Part shown: positions 37,425-48,800 of the stretch, piece after piece
Layout: each line of letters opens with the position of its first letter
Numbering within the stretch: position 1 is the stretch's first letter
The notes under the pieces: generated by a model
What the model was told of the DNA's origin: nothing
Database searches by the model: none
The model's input: only the letters and a program-made list of their open reading frames with translations
Translations under genes and position numbers: made by a program
Source of the DNA: Diplosphaera chodatii
Lineage: Eukaryota; Chlorophyta; Trebouxiophyceae; Prasiolales; Stichococcaceae
NCBI GenBank assembly: GCA_032358165.1
Contig: JAALGY010000061.1
Coordinates: forward strand, 496,001 to 560,000
Length of the DNA stretch: 64,000 nucleotides
Direction: 5' to 3'

Positions 37425-39160
37425 TCAGGCCATGATTGAGCGCTGCAGCTCGATCCGGCCCGCGATGAGGTCCAGGTCACGCTGACCCTGTGGCAAAACA
37501 CCACTGATATGTCAGACAGATGCATCAACACGCTGCACCACACCAATGTGGAGTGGCGAAGGCCGATGCAGAGCAAGGTGTATGACCAGCACAGAGTGTG
37601 TCAGGCAATCTGCAATCAGGGTAGCCATGCGGCTGAAGTCATGGCCACCCCTATCCCTACAGGCTTATCAAGTGAAGTGGTCTGCAATCTGGGCAGCAAT
37701 GCCAGGGCACGCTGGCGCGCCCACCTGGGAGGTGATGCGGCGGCCGCCGTGCGACCCCGGGTTCTTCTCCACAAAGCCAATCTCCTCCAGCTGCTGCAGA
37801 ATGTGGCGGATGAGGCCGCCGCTGGCACGCGCAAAGTGCTCCGGCACCACGCCCTGTACGGCATGCAGCAACACGACGTCAGCGCACCTGCAGGACGACG
37901 CCGACACAGCAGCCGCTGCCGTGCGGGGTCACGGCCTGCAGTGCACCCTTGCAGCTGCTGCTGCCCATGCCTCCATGCTGCAGCATGGACTCGCTGCCCG
38001 GACACTGTCATAGGGCTGCCACTGCACCCCCCATACGTATGCTGCTCCTACCAGATTGCTCCGAGTAGATCTAAGCCCGACTGTACCTTGCGCTTGTTGC
38101 GGCCGCCGTACTGCCTCCGAAGCGCGCCCACGCCCAGACCCTGCTTGACGTAGATCTTGCGCGCCAGCGATGCTGCACGGAGCACGCCACCGCACGGTTC
38201 AGGACCGTAGCCCAGAGCATACAGCCGACAACCATGTCACTGGTGGGCACTGTGGCCTTTGCGGCTCATGAAGGTACGAGGAACCATCTCCCTGAGCAGG
38301 CTGCCACGCTCCAACACAACACTGGCGCCAACCAGGGTTTGCCAAGACCCACCTGCACGGACGTAGTACCAGTCCGGATCGTAGGGCGCCAGCTCCTTGA
38401 AGGCGCCCGTCTTCACCAGGTCCACCCAGTTGGGCAGCTGCATCTGCAGCGGAGGAGCACACACAGATGGCGTCAGCACGATTGTCGTCAGCAGCTCTGT
38501 CTACAGCTTTTCCTGCCACTCCGCGAATAAAAAGACATGCATGGCGTTTGTCCAACGCGTGTAAGTTGGCCAGACGCAGGTCCTGGTGAAATCTCGAACA
38601 ACTTGCGCAACTTGCGCTACAGCACCAATGTGTATGGGAACTGAAGTGACAGCAACCACAGCAGCAGGACGGCCACTCTCTACGAAGGCTGATGATCGGC
38701 ATCACGAACTAGAACTCTGCGCCTCTTGCTCTCCAAGCACCGTGCAATTCAGCGCAGCATGGGAGCCATCCCAGCAAATGTTGCAGTGTGGCCAGGGACG
38801 AATGTCCGGCGCCAATGGCACACAGCGCCGCCCAATGAAGCGTAGCACTCCTGACATGCTGAGAACCTGCTGTTGACGCATACTACAGCAGCCTGCAGGT
38901 GGTTAAGGCTGCAGCAGTGTGCTGGGCAGCCAGAACGGTGCCTGGACTCCTGGCGAGCGCTGATAGCCCGTTGAGGGCTCCAAACCGCAGCAAAGCCTCC
39001 TCCTACACCGCCTGCTGCCGGGCTGCCTCGATGGGATGGCGCCAGTGTCGCCCCTCACCTTGTCATTGGTCTTCAGATGTGCTGCATATGCCGAGATGAA
39101 GGCCTCAGCAGGCACATCCTTGACCGCCCGCGGCTGGAAGGACGCCTCCTCCTCAGCCAT
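37425..39160 (-). CDS. RPS19: 40S ribosomal protein S19 (eS19)
   Basis: Five exons, in phase: 39160-39059, 38443-38353, 38172-38087, 37853-37725, 37487-37425; 156 residues, normal for eS19. It is a component of the small cytosolic ribosomal subunit needed for 18S rRNA processing. It reads [20 protein letters not shown] near the start, then [75 protein letters not shown], and [20 protein letters not shown] at the end, matching the family along its whole length. It converges with the mTERF-like gene about 230 bases away. A TTACA (TGTAA on the minus strand) near 37283 may be its polyadenylation signal. Confidence 0.97.
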
Positions 39161-40012
39161 GGTGCCCCTGCTGCGCTGCACCAGCAGGCGTGGCGACGGA
39201 AAAGGGCCCTCCCCAGGCAGGGCGGCGTGCAAGAGCCTGTGTCCAAAGTACTGCGGCTCTTTCGACCCGTGAACCCTACCGACCTCGGGTGACTTTACAT
39301 GGACGCCCCCCTGCATCAAGCACGCCTGTCGGAGATTTGTCAGCATCACAGTCCGCATGCTACACACAAGTGCGTCCCGCGCAAGATTCCGAGAACGCAT
39401 ATCTGAGAGCAGACAGCAAGCCGACGGCGCGCTGCGGAGTCGGCGCGAGTCAGGTATGCTGTACCTGCCATCTGTGGTCTCCCATGGTGACCGTCGTGCG
39501 GCTATCAGCATGCATGCGGGCCATGAGATCACTGCAGCACTATCGCCGAGAGATTTTAGCCCTGTGTGACGTTCGGATGGCGCTTCAGATGACGAACTCA
39601 CAGGGTGGCTGCAAGTTTGCAGTGTCGTTGTGCAGCTGCTTAGCGTGTAAGGCGATCAGAGTAAACCTCGAGGCTCTAGAAGGTTTGCATCTCCACTTTC
39701 TGCCCTCGTTACTGCCGTGGCGACGGGCACGCACAGGCGCAAAATTTAGGTGGGTTGCGCCGGGGACCTTGACCTGTACCAACCTGTACTGCACATCCTG
39801 GCCTGCAGGTGCAGCACCCGCTCCGCGCCTGAGCAGGCGTGACCGCCTAGCTTTCACTGCACAGACGTGAGACTGTCCCACTCGTATGGTTTCAGGAATC
39901 GAAGGCATGATGCGTGCAGAGCATGGCCGATGGTTAGTAATGAGTATTGGTACTGCAGGGTTGACTCAACACCCCGTATCGGCGCGCTGCGGCGATGATC
40001 TGCAGCAGCGGG
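39161..40012. other. Divergent upstream region of eS19 and the first Hog gene
   Basis: About 850 bases with the eS19 promoter and the promoter of the first cysteine-rich/Hog gene. An in-frame ATG at 39995 would add six residues to the latter. No other exon recognised. Confidence 0.4.
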
Positions 40013-43000
40013 ATGGCCCTGGTGCCGACAAGAATGGTGGCAGCGGTTGTCCTGATGCTCGCGTGCTCGGCTGCCATCAGCTGTGTGGACGGTGCCACGT
40101 CTGCGGAATGCAGCAGGGTGCGCATTGAGGCTGTTTGCAGTGATGATTCTGCAGAAGGGTATGGTTTAAACTGGCGCTGCGCAAGCAGACGGGGCAGAAA
40201 ATCTGCCCAGAATATCAAAGGCAGGATGCAGACTGTACCACTGCCACATGGCTTGCGCAGGTGCACGGCCCCGGGTGCAGCCGCTGCTCTCTCAACCCGC
40301 CGAAAGTCAAGGCCAAACAGAGTCGCTGCACCAGAGTGCGCAACAGCCACTACGCGATCCTGGGGCGACATGCAGGTGCGGACGTTCTACACATCAGCTG
40401 CCCAAGAGTGGCATCTGCTTCGGGCTGTTCGAATCGACAGCTGCAATCACGATCTCGCGGTCCTGTCTTGCGACCTGCCTTTCAACACGTGAACGTGGAG
40501 TTCTCACCGTGTCCGTATGCCGCTGCAGTCCCTGCGGCGGGCTACCAGCCATCGGGGGCCAACAAAGCGGCCGAGCCGTGCGCTCCCGGCACCGCGAAAG
40601 CCGGGCCTGGATCATTCATGTGCGCCCCTTGCACCGCCCTGTATGTTGCTGCAGCACGGTGGCCGCATGTGTGCTGACCTGCGACCGTCTCCTTGCAGGT
40701 GCTCAAAGTGCCGAGGAAACAGCGCTGGCGGCCAGCGCTACCAGTCCGAGCCGGGACAGGACGAGTGAGCCCTGCCCCATGGCTTATGAAACTGCGAGAG
40801 GCATCCAGCGCCCATACTGCACCCACGACGTTCTCATGCGCAAGCTGGCTGCCTGAATCCCTGAATCCCATACGCACGGTGTTTCGGTGCAGGTGTCTGA
40901 TGTGCCCCGCCGACCCTGGATGGACCGTCAACGCGGCACGCACGACCTGCCAGTTCTTCGGGCCAGGCCACGAACCGGACAAGTACGGGCGCCCGAGCCC
41001 CTGCCGGTACGCAGTGTTCCATATGCGGAAGTGCGCGTCACTCGCTGGCGAATGTTACGAGGTTGACGCTGCGGTCAGTCAGCCGCCGTACTCCGTATAA
41101 ATCATCCTCTCCAAGCCCACTAGCAACGCAATGCAGGTGACTGCTGCCTTGCCACTGGTCTAATTGACCTGGTTACTGATCATGCAGCAAGGGCTTTGCG
41201 AAAGCTGGACCCGGCGCCTTCACCTGCGGGCTGTGCCAAGGATCATCATCTGACGGTGGCCAGCGCTATCAGTCCCAGACTGGCCAGGTAGGTTGGCAGA
41301 AGTAGGTTTGCAAGCTGCCAAAGAGAGAACCAGAGTAAGCCAAGCGCTGACACTGCCAAAAATGCACGATGTATATCTACACTCTATGAAACGCTGCTTT
41401 CACATGCGCAGGCATCATGCTCAACGTGTCCCATGGGGTGGACTGTCAACGCCAGCCGCACCAGCTGCACGGCGCCACGTGAGCACCCCACACATGCTCC
41501 GATGCCTCAACCAGCGTGGCAATCACTGCTTAATGTCCTATAGCCTGTGGAGGGCAGCTGCAGATCTGCGCATCATGCGCTGTCAAGTGGTAGCCTTTGG
41601 TCATTGGAGTCAGTTTATGGGGTTTTTGCTTGGCCGTCCTCGCCAGGGCGTGGGGAGGTTGCAAGGCGATCAGTGTCATGTGTCGTACCCCCTGCAGGCC
41701 CACCGACACCGCGCCCGCCCCCCTCCCCGCCTCCCCGGCCGCCGCCGCCATCACCCCCTTCTCCGCCACCCTCTCCACCACCAGCACCCCCACCAGACCC
41801 GCCACCCTCCCCACCACCTGCACCACCTCCATCCCCACCGCCGCAGCCACCCCCCTCTCCACCACCTACACCCCCACCAAGCCCGCCGCCACAGCCACCC
41901 CTTTCTCCACCCCCAGCACCCCCGCCGAGCCCGCCGCCGCAGCCACCCCCCTCTCCGCCTGCCCCCAGCAACCCTCCACCAGATCGTGAGTTACTGTTCG
42001 CGCACATGCAGATCCATGCACGACTGCATGGGCAGCCCTGCAGCATCTGGCGGCAATCCATCGATGTCTGGCTGACTTGCCAGCAGCTGTTGCAGAAGGT
42101 CTGGTGATGCCAGTGTGCACCTGAATTCCCTGTTTCGTGCATGGCTGAAACAGCTGTGCATCTCAACTGATTGCGACTTGCTATGCTGCAGCATGTCCGC
42201 CGTACAGCATACCAAACGGAGGCTCGTGTGCCGCATGCCCAACCTCCTGCATGCAAAATGCCGTGTGTTTCACCACAACCTGCGGTGAGTTCATCTTTCC
42301 TTGCGCAGCCTGCTGAGCCAGCATCTTGTCGCGCGCGCCCATATGTGATTGATTGCAACATGTTCTGGATGCACCGGCTAGGCCACCGGCTGGGGAGCTT
42401 GGTATCAATCACTTGAGCTGCCGGCTTGCCTGCGGGGTAGCTCAAGGTGGCACCCGCATGTTGGATGCGTATGCACCGGATGGTCAAAGCTGATGTTGCA
42501 GCATGTGCCACACCCTGTAGTCTTCTGCTTCCACGGCGACAGCCAGCTGGTGGTGCGGACCCCAGAGAAGGGAGCGGTCGAGTCCCGCCGGATTGCTGAC
42601 ACCGTGCCTGGAGATGTTGTACTGGTGAGCATTCATGTTTTCCAGATGACGTACACACACAAGCCACGACGGACTGAGGCTCCTGACTGGTGCTGTGCGT
42701 GCAAATGGGAAGGCAAAGCCGCACAGTGCCAGACGCTGAAGTGTGGCGCACTGCTTGCTGTCACATGTAGCAAGCGCGCCGACCTCACTTCCCCTTCGAC
42801 CTACTGTCATGTGTTTGTCCTGCGCAGGTGGTCAACGACGACGGCGCCCTGGCCTGGTCGCCGGTGGTGATGCACCCCAGCTTCCACCCCACCCTAGAGT
42901 TCACCACCTACCTGCGCCTGACGACCGCGACCGGCCAGGCACGCCACGCTCCCAACAGCCATGGCAATGCTATGTTCAGAGACCGACTGGCTACGCACAA

Positions 43001-44406
43001 GCACCACATGGGTTGCAGCGCGAACTGTTGATCTGCTTCCCCCTACGTTTGCTGCAGGAGCTGACAACAACGCCCAACCACATCCTCTACACCGCTGCAG
43101 CTGCCTTGCCAGGGACAGCCGGCAACGCCACCATGGCGTCGTTCGCTGAGCGCCTGCCTCTGTTTGCACGCGATGTCAAGGTGCGCAGCAACGAGTCCGA
43201 AGTTGTCAGCCAGCAAGCTATCGATGCCTGCATGCGTCTGCCCAAGGCGGTGGGCATGTGCGTGCGGGAGCTCAGCCCAGGGCTGCTCATGGCCAGTGCA
43301 CTCTGCATAGTATGCGCCGCCCTCATGGCAACCGTGCTGCACATGCGCAGGTCGGCGACGCCCTGTTCGTCCAGCTGCCAGACGCCACAGCAGTGACCAC
43401 AAGCCCAGTTGTTGACATCACGCCCGTCAAGCTGCCCACCGCCTACGCCGTCCACACGCTGCGCGGTGGGTTGCGCCGGCTGCAGGGCCTGTTGTGGCAC
43501 CCTGTGGTGCTGTGATGTCGTTCTCGTTCTTGCGGGCCGATATGCAGCAATAGTGCACAGGACCACCCTCGCTGTCGCAAGTAGCCAGGGAAGTCAGGTA
43601 GGGTGTTGTGCTGACTCGAGGCGACTCTGGATGTGCAGGCAACACGATTGTCGATGGCATAGCGGCATCGAACTTCGGTCACTACCTGCACCTGAGCGCC
43701 AGGGACAGCGAAGCCACCCGCCATGCTGCAGGTGCGGCCTGGGAACCTCAACAGATTGCTGTCATGGTTTGTTTCAGCGTGCAATGTGCATCATGTCAGC
43801 TGCTGTATCGACCATACCATGGCTCCTCATGTTGAGTGTGCTCTTTCGGTGTCCTTCAAGCAAGGCTGCTGCTTTGAGTGTTCACGCTCGCTAGGACCAG
43901 CCAAATGAGGTGAGTATCATGCACTTGTAGCTGCGAAGGCGCGGCTGATGTGGCACGCTTCCCCGGGCTTGGTGCGCCGCCTGGACTCGTGGGGCCTGCT
44001 GTACCCGCTGACCGCCGCCCTGAAGGCCGCCGGCGCTCAGGTGCAGACCACTGCAAACGGTTTGCCTTTTCGGGGCCTACCTGGGTGTCTGGTGTAGAAG
44101 GGCGCAATGGGGTTCAGAGTCTGCTGCAAAGCATGCCACAACACCTACATCTGCTTATGTGCTACGCAGAGACTCACATGGGTACCTACTCAAGCAACAG
44201 CACTGCTGGCGCTATGCTGTTGGCCCTCTTGGCAATGGCCTGATCAGCGTTGTGCTGTGCCGCCGCAGGCCGACGCTCTGGCCGGCTCCGACCGGCGCGC
44301 AGTCCGCGCCGTCGGCTCGGCTGCAAGCTGCGGCTTCAACACTATGCCGGCCACGATGGAGTCGGTGCTGGTGAGGGACGCAGGCTTCCCCGGCGAGGTG
44401 CTGTGA
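40013..44406 (+). CDS. Secreted Cys-rich / SPPP / Hint (Hog) autoprocessing protein, copy A
   Basis: Sixteen exons, every junction in phase: 40013-40117, 40261-40375, 40529-40619, 40699-40764, 40893-41006, 41188-41287, 41412-41478, 41698-41985, 42192-42284, 42521-42624, 42828-42938, 43058-43180, 43351-43465, 43639-43731, 43931-44040, 44269-44406; 610 residues. Residues 1-30 are a signal peptide (MVAAVVLMLACSAAISC). Residues 36-219 are cysteine-rich ephrin-receptor-like repeats (CAPGTAKAGPGSFMC, GGQRYQ). Residues 220-315 are an SPPP-rich stalk. Residues 316-346 are a module starting CPPYSIPNGGSC. From Cys349 comes a Hint/Hog domain: VF-CFHGDSQLVV, RRIADTVPGDVVL, VVNDDGALAWSPVVM, TTTPNHILYTA (T423-x-x-H426), FARDVKVGDALFVQL, and GNTIVDGIAASNFGHY. 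Hog domains cut the chain before this Cys; the fragment may be released or lipid-linked. A C-terminal region of about 100 residues (LVRRLDSWGLLYPLTAAL) lies where Hedgehogs carry sterol recognition. The intron at 42939 has a GC donor. Confidence 0.9.
41698..41985 (+). repeat. SPPP-type proline-rich coding repeat of Hog gene A
   Basis: One exon encoding about 95 residues of repeated SPPP, APPP and QPPP units, like the hydroxyproline-rich stalks of pherophorins and extensins. The matching exon in copy B is half as long (147 bases at 47610-47756), so this is the part that varies most between the paralogues. Confidence 0.9.
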
Positions 44407-45879
44407 GCCTCAGAGTGTCAGCCTATGTAGCTAGCAGCCGAGCAGCAGCAGCCCCAGCAGCAGTGGGCAGCAGGAGGCAATGGCAATGCAGACTCGAGTC
44501 GCGGCATCGCAGTGCAGTGACGCTGCAGCACATGTGGTGATGAAGTGCTCCAAACACGTGAAATGGCGAAGTGGAGCGAGGTGGAGGACAGCCATAAATG
44601 GCGACATCCTCACCATACCTGTCAACAAGACGAGGGTCAAGACACAGTACCTTGACATCAGGTGGCAACTTGCCACCGCAATACGCAGTGCAACCCCCGC
44701 AAACCTGTGTGCTTCAGTAGGTTTGAGACTGTTGTGAATAGCATCGGTCTCAGCTGACTTTAACCTGTTCTGGTTGTCATTATTTGCCTGCCTGTATCTG
44801 CAGCGGAGTGTGGTTTGATTCGCTGAGAAACGTCACCCCACTGACTCTCACCCATATATCACGGATACAAAGTTTGTTCTGCGACTCTTTCGACATCGAT
44901 GCCACACCCAGCCACTCCTTGTGTCTGCCATAGTTACATACCATGCACTGTACGCTGCCTGCTCCTGGCGGCAGTTCCTGCCACTCATTGGTACCCTGAT
45001 GATGCCTCAAAACGACACTCAGCCTCTTGATCAATGACACTCTTAGTTCCGGCGTGCAACAGGGGTTCAGCACGCGCATGTTGCTGTGGCTTGCCTGATA
45101 CAGGGCAGGTGTGCACCTAGGACAGTAGTTTGAAGCAGGACGTACTCAGCTATGGGGACCCGGTGTGAATTTACACCAGCCCCGCTATGAGCACACCGAT
45201 AGCCAGCACCTTGTCCTGCCACAGTCCGTATGCTCCAGTGATAAAGTCCTGCTATAAGGGTCGAACTACGCGGGTGCAGCGAGGGTGGCAAGCGCTTTGG
45301 AAGCGAAACACTGCTAGGTGCGCGGCACCAGTTGGTTTCGGATCAGTACCGTGCAACGGGCCTTCGTTCATACCGTTGTTGATCATGGCAATCAAACAGG
45401 CACACCGCCCACAATACGCGGTCAGCTTGGTAGCGCACTGCAAGCCTTGCATCGCTTGATCGACCTGCAAGCAAGACTACTACAGCCGACGAAACGCACG
45501 CACCGTCCTGCAGTTCAACCGCGTGCCCTGTTGGTCGGGCCCGCTCGTTGCTGATTTCGCATCGCAGTCCGTTATGTCGTGTAGTTGCACATTTCGGCGT
45601 GGTTTGCCTCTGTAGCCATGCTTCGCGGCCACTTCTGGGCGTGCAACATTGTCCTTGGCTCACCAACCCGTACTGCCTCTGATCTGCGAGTGCAGCAGCT
45701 GCTTGGTGCATGGCTCGGCGTTGCGGCAATGGAAACGAATTTAATGAACAGTCTCATTCAGGAACGTCGCATGTGGGTCCAGGACTCAGCCATGCCTGTC
45801 ATGCAGGCCGCATCTCATGTCAAACAAAAGCCATGCGGGCTGGCTGACTGCGTGCAGGAGCTGCCGCACGCGGCGCAAC
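44407..45879. other. Region between the two Hog paralogues
   Basis: About 1.47 kb with no exon recognised. It holds the 3' UTR of copy A and the promoter of copy B. I saw no obvious match to the region upstream of copy A, but did not align them fully. Confidence 0.35.
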
Positions 45880-48800
45880 ATGGCGTTTGCGTCAGCAGGC
45901 TCCATGAAGGTAGCATTCTTGCTGCTCGCCCTCTTCCAGGCTGGGATCGTCGTCAACGCTGCAACGTCCGCGGAGTGCGGCAGGGTGCGCAGCGGCTGGC
46001 TGTGTTTCCTTCAATGGCCTGCAGATGTATAGACCAGATCGCTATGTTATCGAACAGGCTGCGTTGTGACACTTGAAGCGCCAGAGTCACCACTGCACAG
46101 CGTGCCTGCAGGTGCATGGCCCCGGGTGCACCCGCTGCACCCTCAACCCTCCAAAGGTCAAGGCCAAGCAGAGCCGCTGCACTGCGGTGCGCAACAGCCA
46201 CTACGCCCTCCTGGGTCGCCACGCGGGTGCGCTTTGCACAGCTCTCGGTTTCTGGCTGTAGTCGTGCCCGGGTAGCTGTACTGGCGGCAGGTGCACCCAT
46301 GCGGCATGTCTTCTGACGCATTTGCCTCCACCTCCAACACGGTATCATGTGCTCACCCTTATGGCCTCACACTATAGCAGTCCCTTGTGCACCGCAGTCT
46401 CCGCGGCGGGCTACCAGCCATCGGGCGTCAACAAGGCGGCAGAGCCGTGCCCCCCGGGCACCGCCAAGGCTGGGCCCGGGTCCTTCATGTAGGTTGCGTG
46501 CCCCACCTTCGATGCTGCAGTATGTCAATGTGATGTCAAAGAGCAGGTCACTGATGAATGCGTCTCTTTCTGAACCCTTTTCAGGTGCGTCAAGTGCCGT
46601 GGCACCCAAGATGGCGGCCAGCGCTACCAGCCTGAGCCAGGGCATGACGAGTGAGCTGCACCTCTGATCATTCATGCAATGCCGGGAAGCAGAGTTGACA
46701 GTGCTGCAGCACTTGCCTGTGCCTGCATCCGCAGCCACATTGCAGTGCACACCCTCCGCAGCCTGATTGCAGCTGACGACTCGAGAACCGCCCCGATGTG
46801 TCGGCTGCAGATGCCTGATGTGCCCCGCCGACCCTGGATGGACCGTCAACGCGGCCCGCACGACCTGCCAGTACTTCGGGCCGGGCCACGAGCCGGACAG
46901 GGATGGGCGGCCCAGTCCCTGCCGGTGATCACCTGCCTACTCGTACTGCCACGCATGTGCTGCCAGCTCATGCCAGGAGCAATCGAGAAACATGTATTGG
47001 CGCTGGCCTGCAAAGTGCCAGGCCAGTCTCATGCTGCCATTCTCGGCTGCCTGACGTTGCCAAAACAGCGCAATGTGATTTGCAGGCGGGGCTTTGCGAA
47101 AGCCGGCGCGGGCGCCTTCATCTGCCGGCTGTGCCAAGGTACAGCGTCTGATGGCAGCCAGCGCTACCAGCCCGAGACCGGCCAGGTTGGTGTCCGTCAC
47201 TGCCAGCAGAAGGCCGGCTGCAAAGCCACTGACCTTGGGTCCAAACGCGATCTTTCAATATTGGCAGTGTGCGGTTGCCACCTACGCAGGCGTTGTGCGA
47301 AACCTGTCCCGTGGGTTGGACTGTCAACGCTGAGCGCACCACATGTTCAGCACCAAGTGAGCACCAATTCGTGTGCCCTAGCATGTTCATGGATGCTGCG
47401 ACAGTCACATAATCTGTGCATGCATAATGCACACAGCTTGCCCGCTGCGGGCATTCTGCTGACAACCTCGCCCAGAGCATGTTGCAAAGGCACCAGCCTT
47501 GGGGCCACCCGCCAACCTATCGATGGCTTGACCATCCTCCCATTCAACTTGGGAGGCCTCACTCAACCAAGCACTGCCAGCTCATGCCGATGACTTATTA
47601 CACCTGCAGGCCCGAGCCCACCCCCCGCCCCTCCCTCTCCTCCCCCGACACCGCCTCCCAGCCCCCCGCCACAGCCACCACCGCCGTCTCCGCCGCCGGC
47701 CCCCCCTCCCAGCCCGTCACCGCCGCCAGCTGCAGCCGTGCCGCCTCCACCACCCCGTGAGCTCCTGCTCTGCACATGCATATGCCGACTCGGCTGCTCG
47801 TTGCACCTGCACGGTGCAATGCTTTGACAAACGGAAAGCGAGGCATGCAATGAGGGCGCCAGACGCTGTGCGAGTAGAAGAATGCGCTTGAAGGTCTGGA
47901 TGTGACAAGACATTGCGCAGCATGCCGGTGCGTTGCTGTGCCATCTAATCAGCGACATGTGCTGGTCTGCAGCGTGTCCACCGCAGTTTTCCATACCACG
48001 TGGGCAACCCTGTCCCAATACGTGCCCTCTGGCCTGTATGGCGGGAGACGTCTGTTTTGGGACTTGCGGTGAGTACATCCACGCTCTCTGCAGTGTCTTG
48101 AGCTAGGCTAGTCATAGATCCCTACGTCCCACATGTTATCATGATATGTGAACACACGTTGAATTCAGTCTGTCTCAAAGTCACCTACGCTTGTGCTCGA
48201 AGCACATGTTCATGGTGTGTGACCATGTTTTCAGGTTGACCTGATGGCCGAAGCAAATGCATGTGGAAGTGCGCCAGACAGCCCATTCTGAGCCGGCGCC
48301 CAATGCTACATGCAGTCTTCTGCTTCCATGGCGACAGTCGGCTGGTGCTGCGCCACCCTGAGGAGGGCGTGGCTGTGTCCCGCCGGATTGCCGACACGGT
48401 ACCTGGAGACGTTGTCATGGTGAGCAACAAGACAGCGTTCCTGCCAGAAGCACATGATGAGGCTCTCGCACAGGGCACGCCGCACTTGTGCGACAAGTCA
48501 CATCCCTACACTCCTGTACTGCATGCTGAAGTGGCGTCACGACTGCATGCTGGTGGTGCAACAGGCTTGCGACCCCGGTCCTGCGTCTGTAGACGGACAG
48601 CAAGCTTGCTGTTGCGCAGGTGGTCAACGACGACGGCGCCCTGGCCTGGTCGCCGGTGGTGATGCACCCCAGCTTCCACCCCACCCTGGAGCCCACCACC
48701 TACCTGCGCCTGACGACCGCTGCCGGGCAGGCACGCCACGCTCCCAACAGCCATGGCAATGCTATGCCAGAGACCGGCTGACTACGTACAAGCACCACAT

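Noticed and set aside
41615..42751. A 378-codon open frame on the minus strand across Hog gene A, Gly-rich
   Set aside because: It is the antisense shadow of the SPPP exon (Pro codons read as Gly) and runs through introns and exons of a well-supported plus-strand gene.
42521..43731. The Hint domain being an intein
   Set aside because: There is no C-terminal His-Asn followed by Cys/Ser/Thr and no second extein half. The end motif and the extra C-terminal region follow the Hog pattern.
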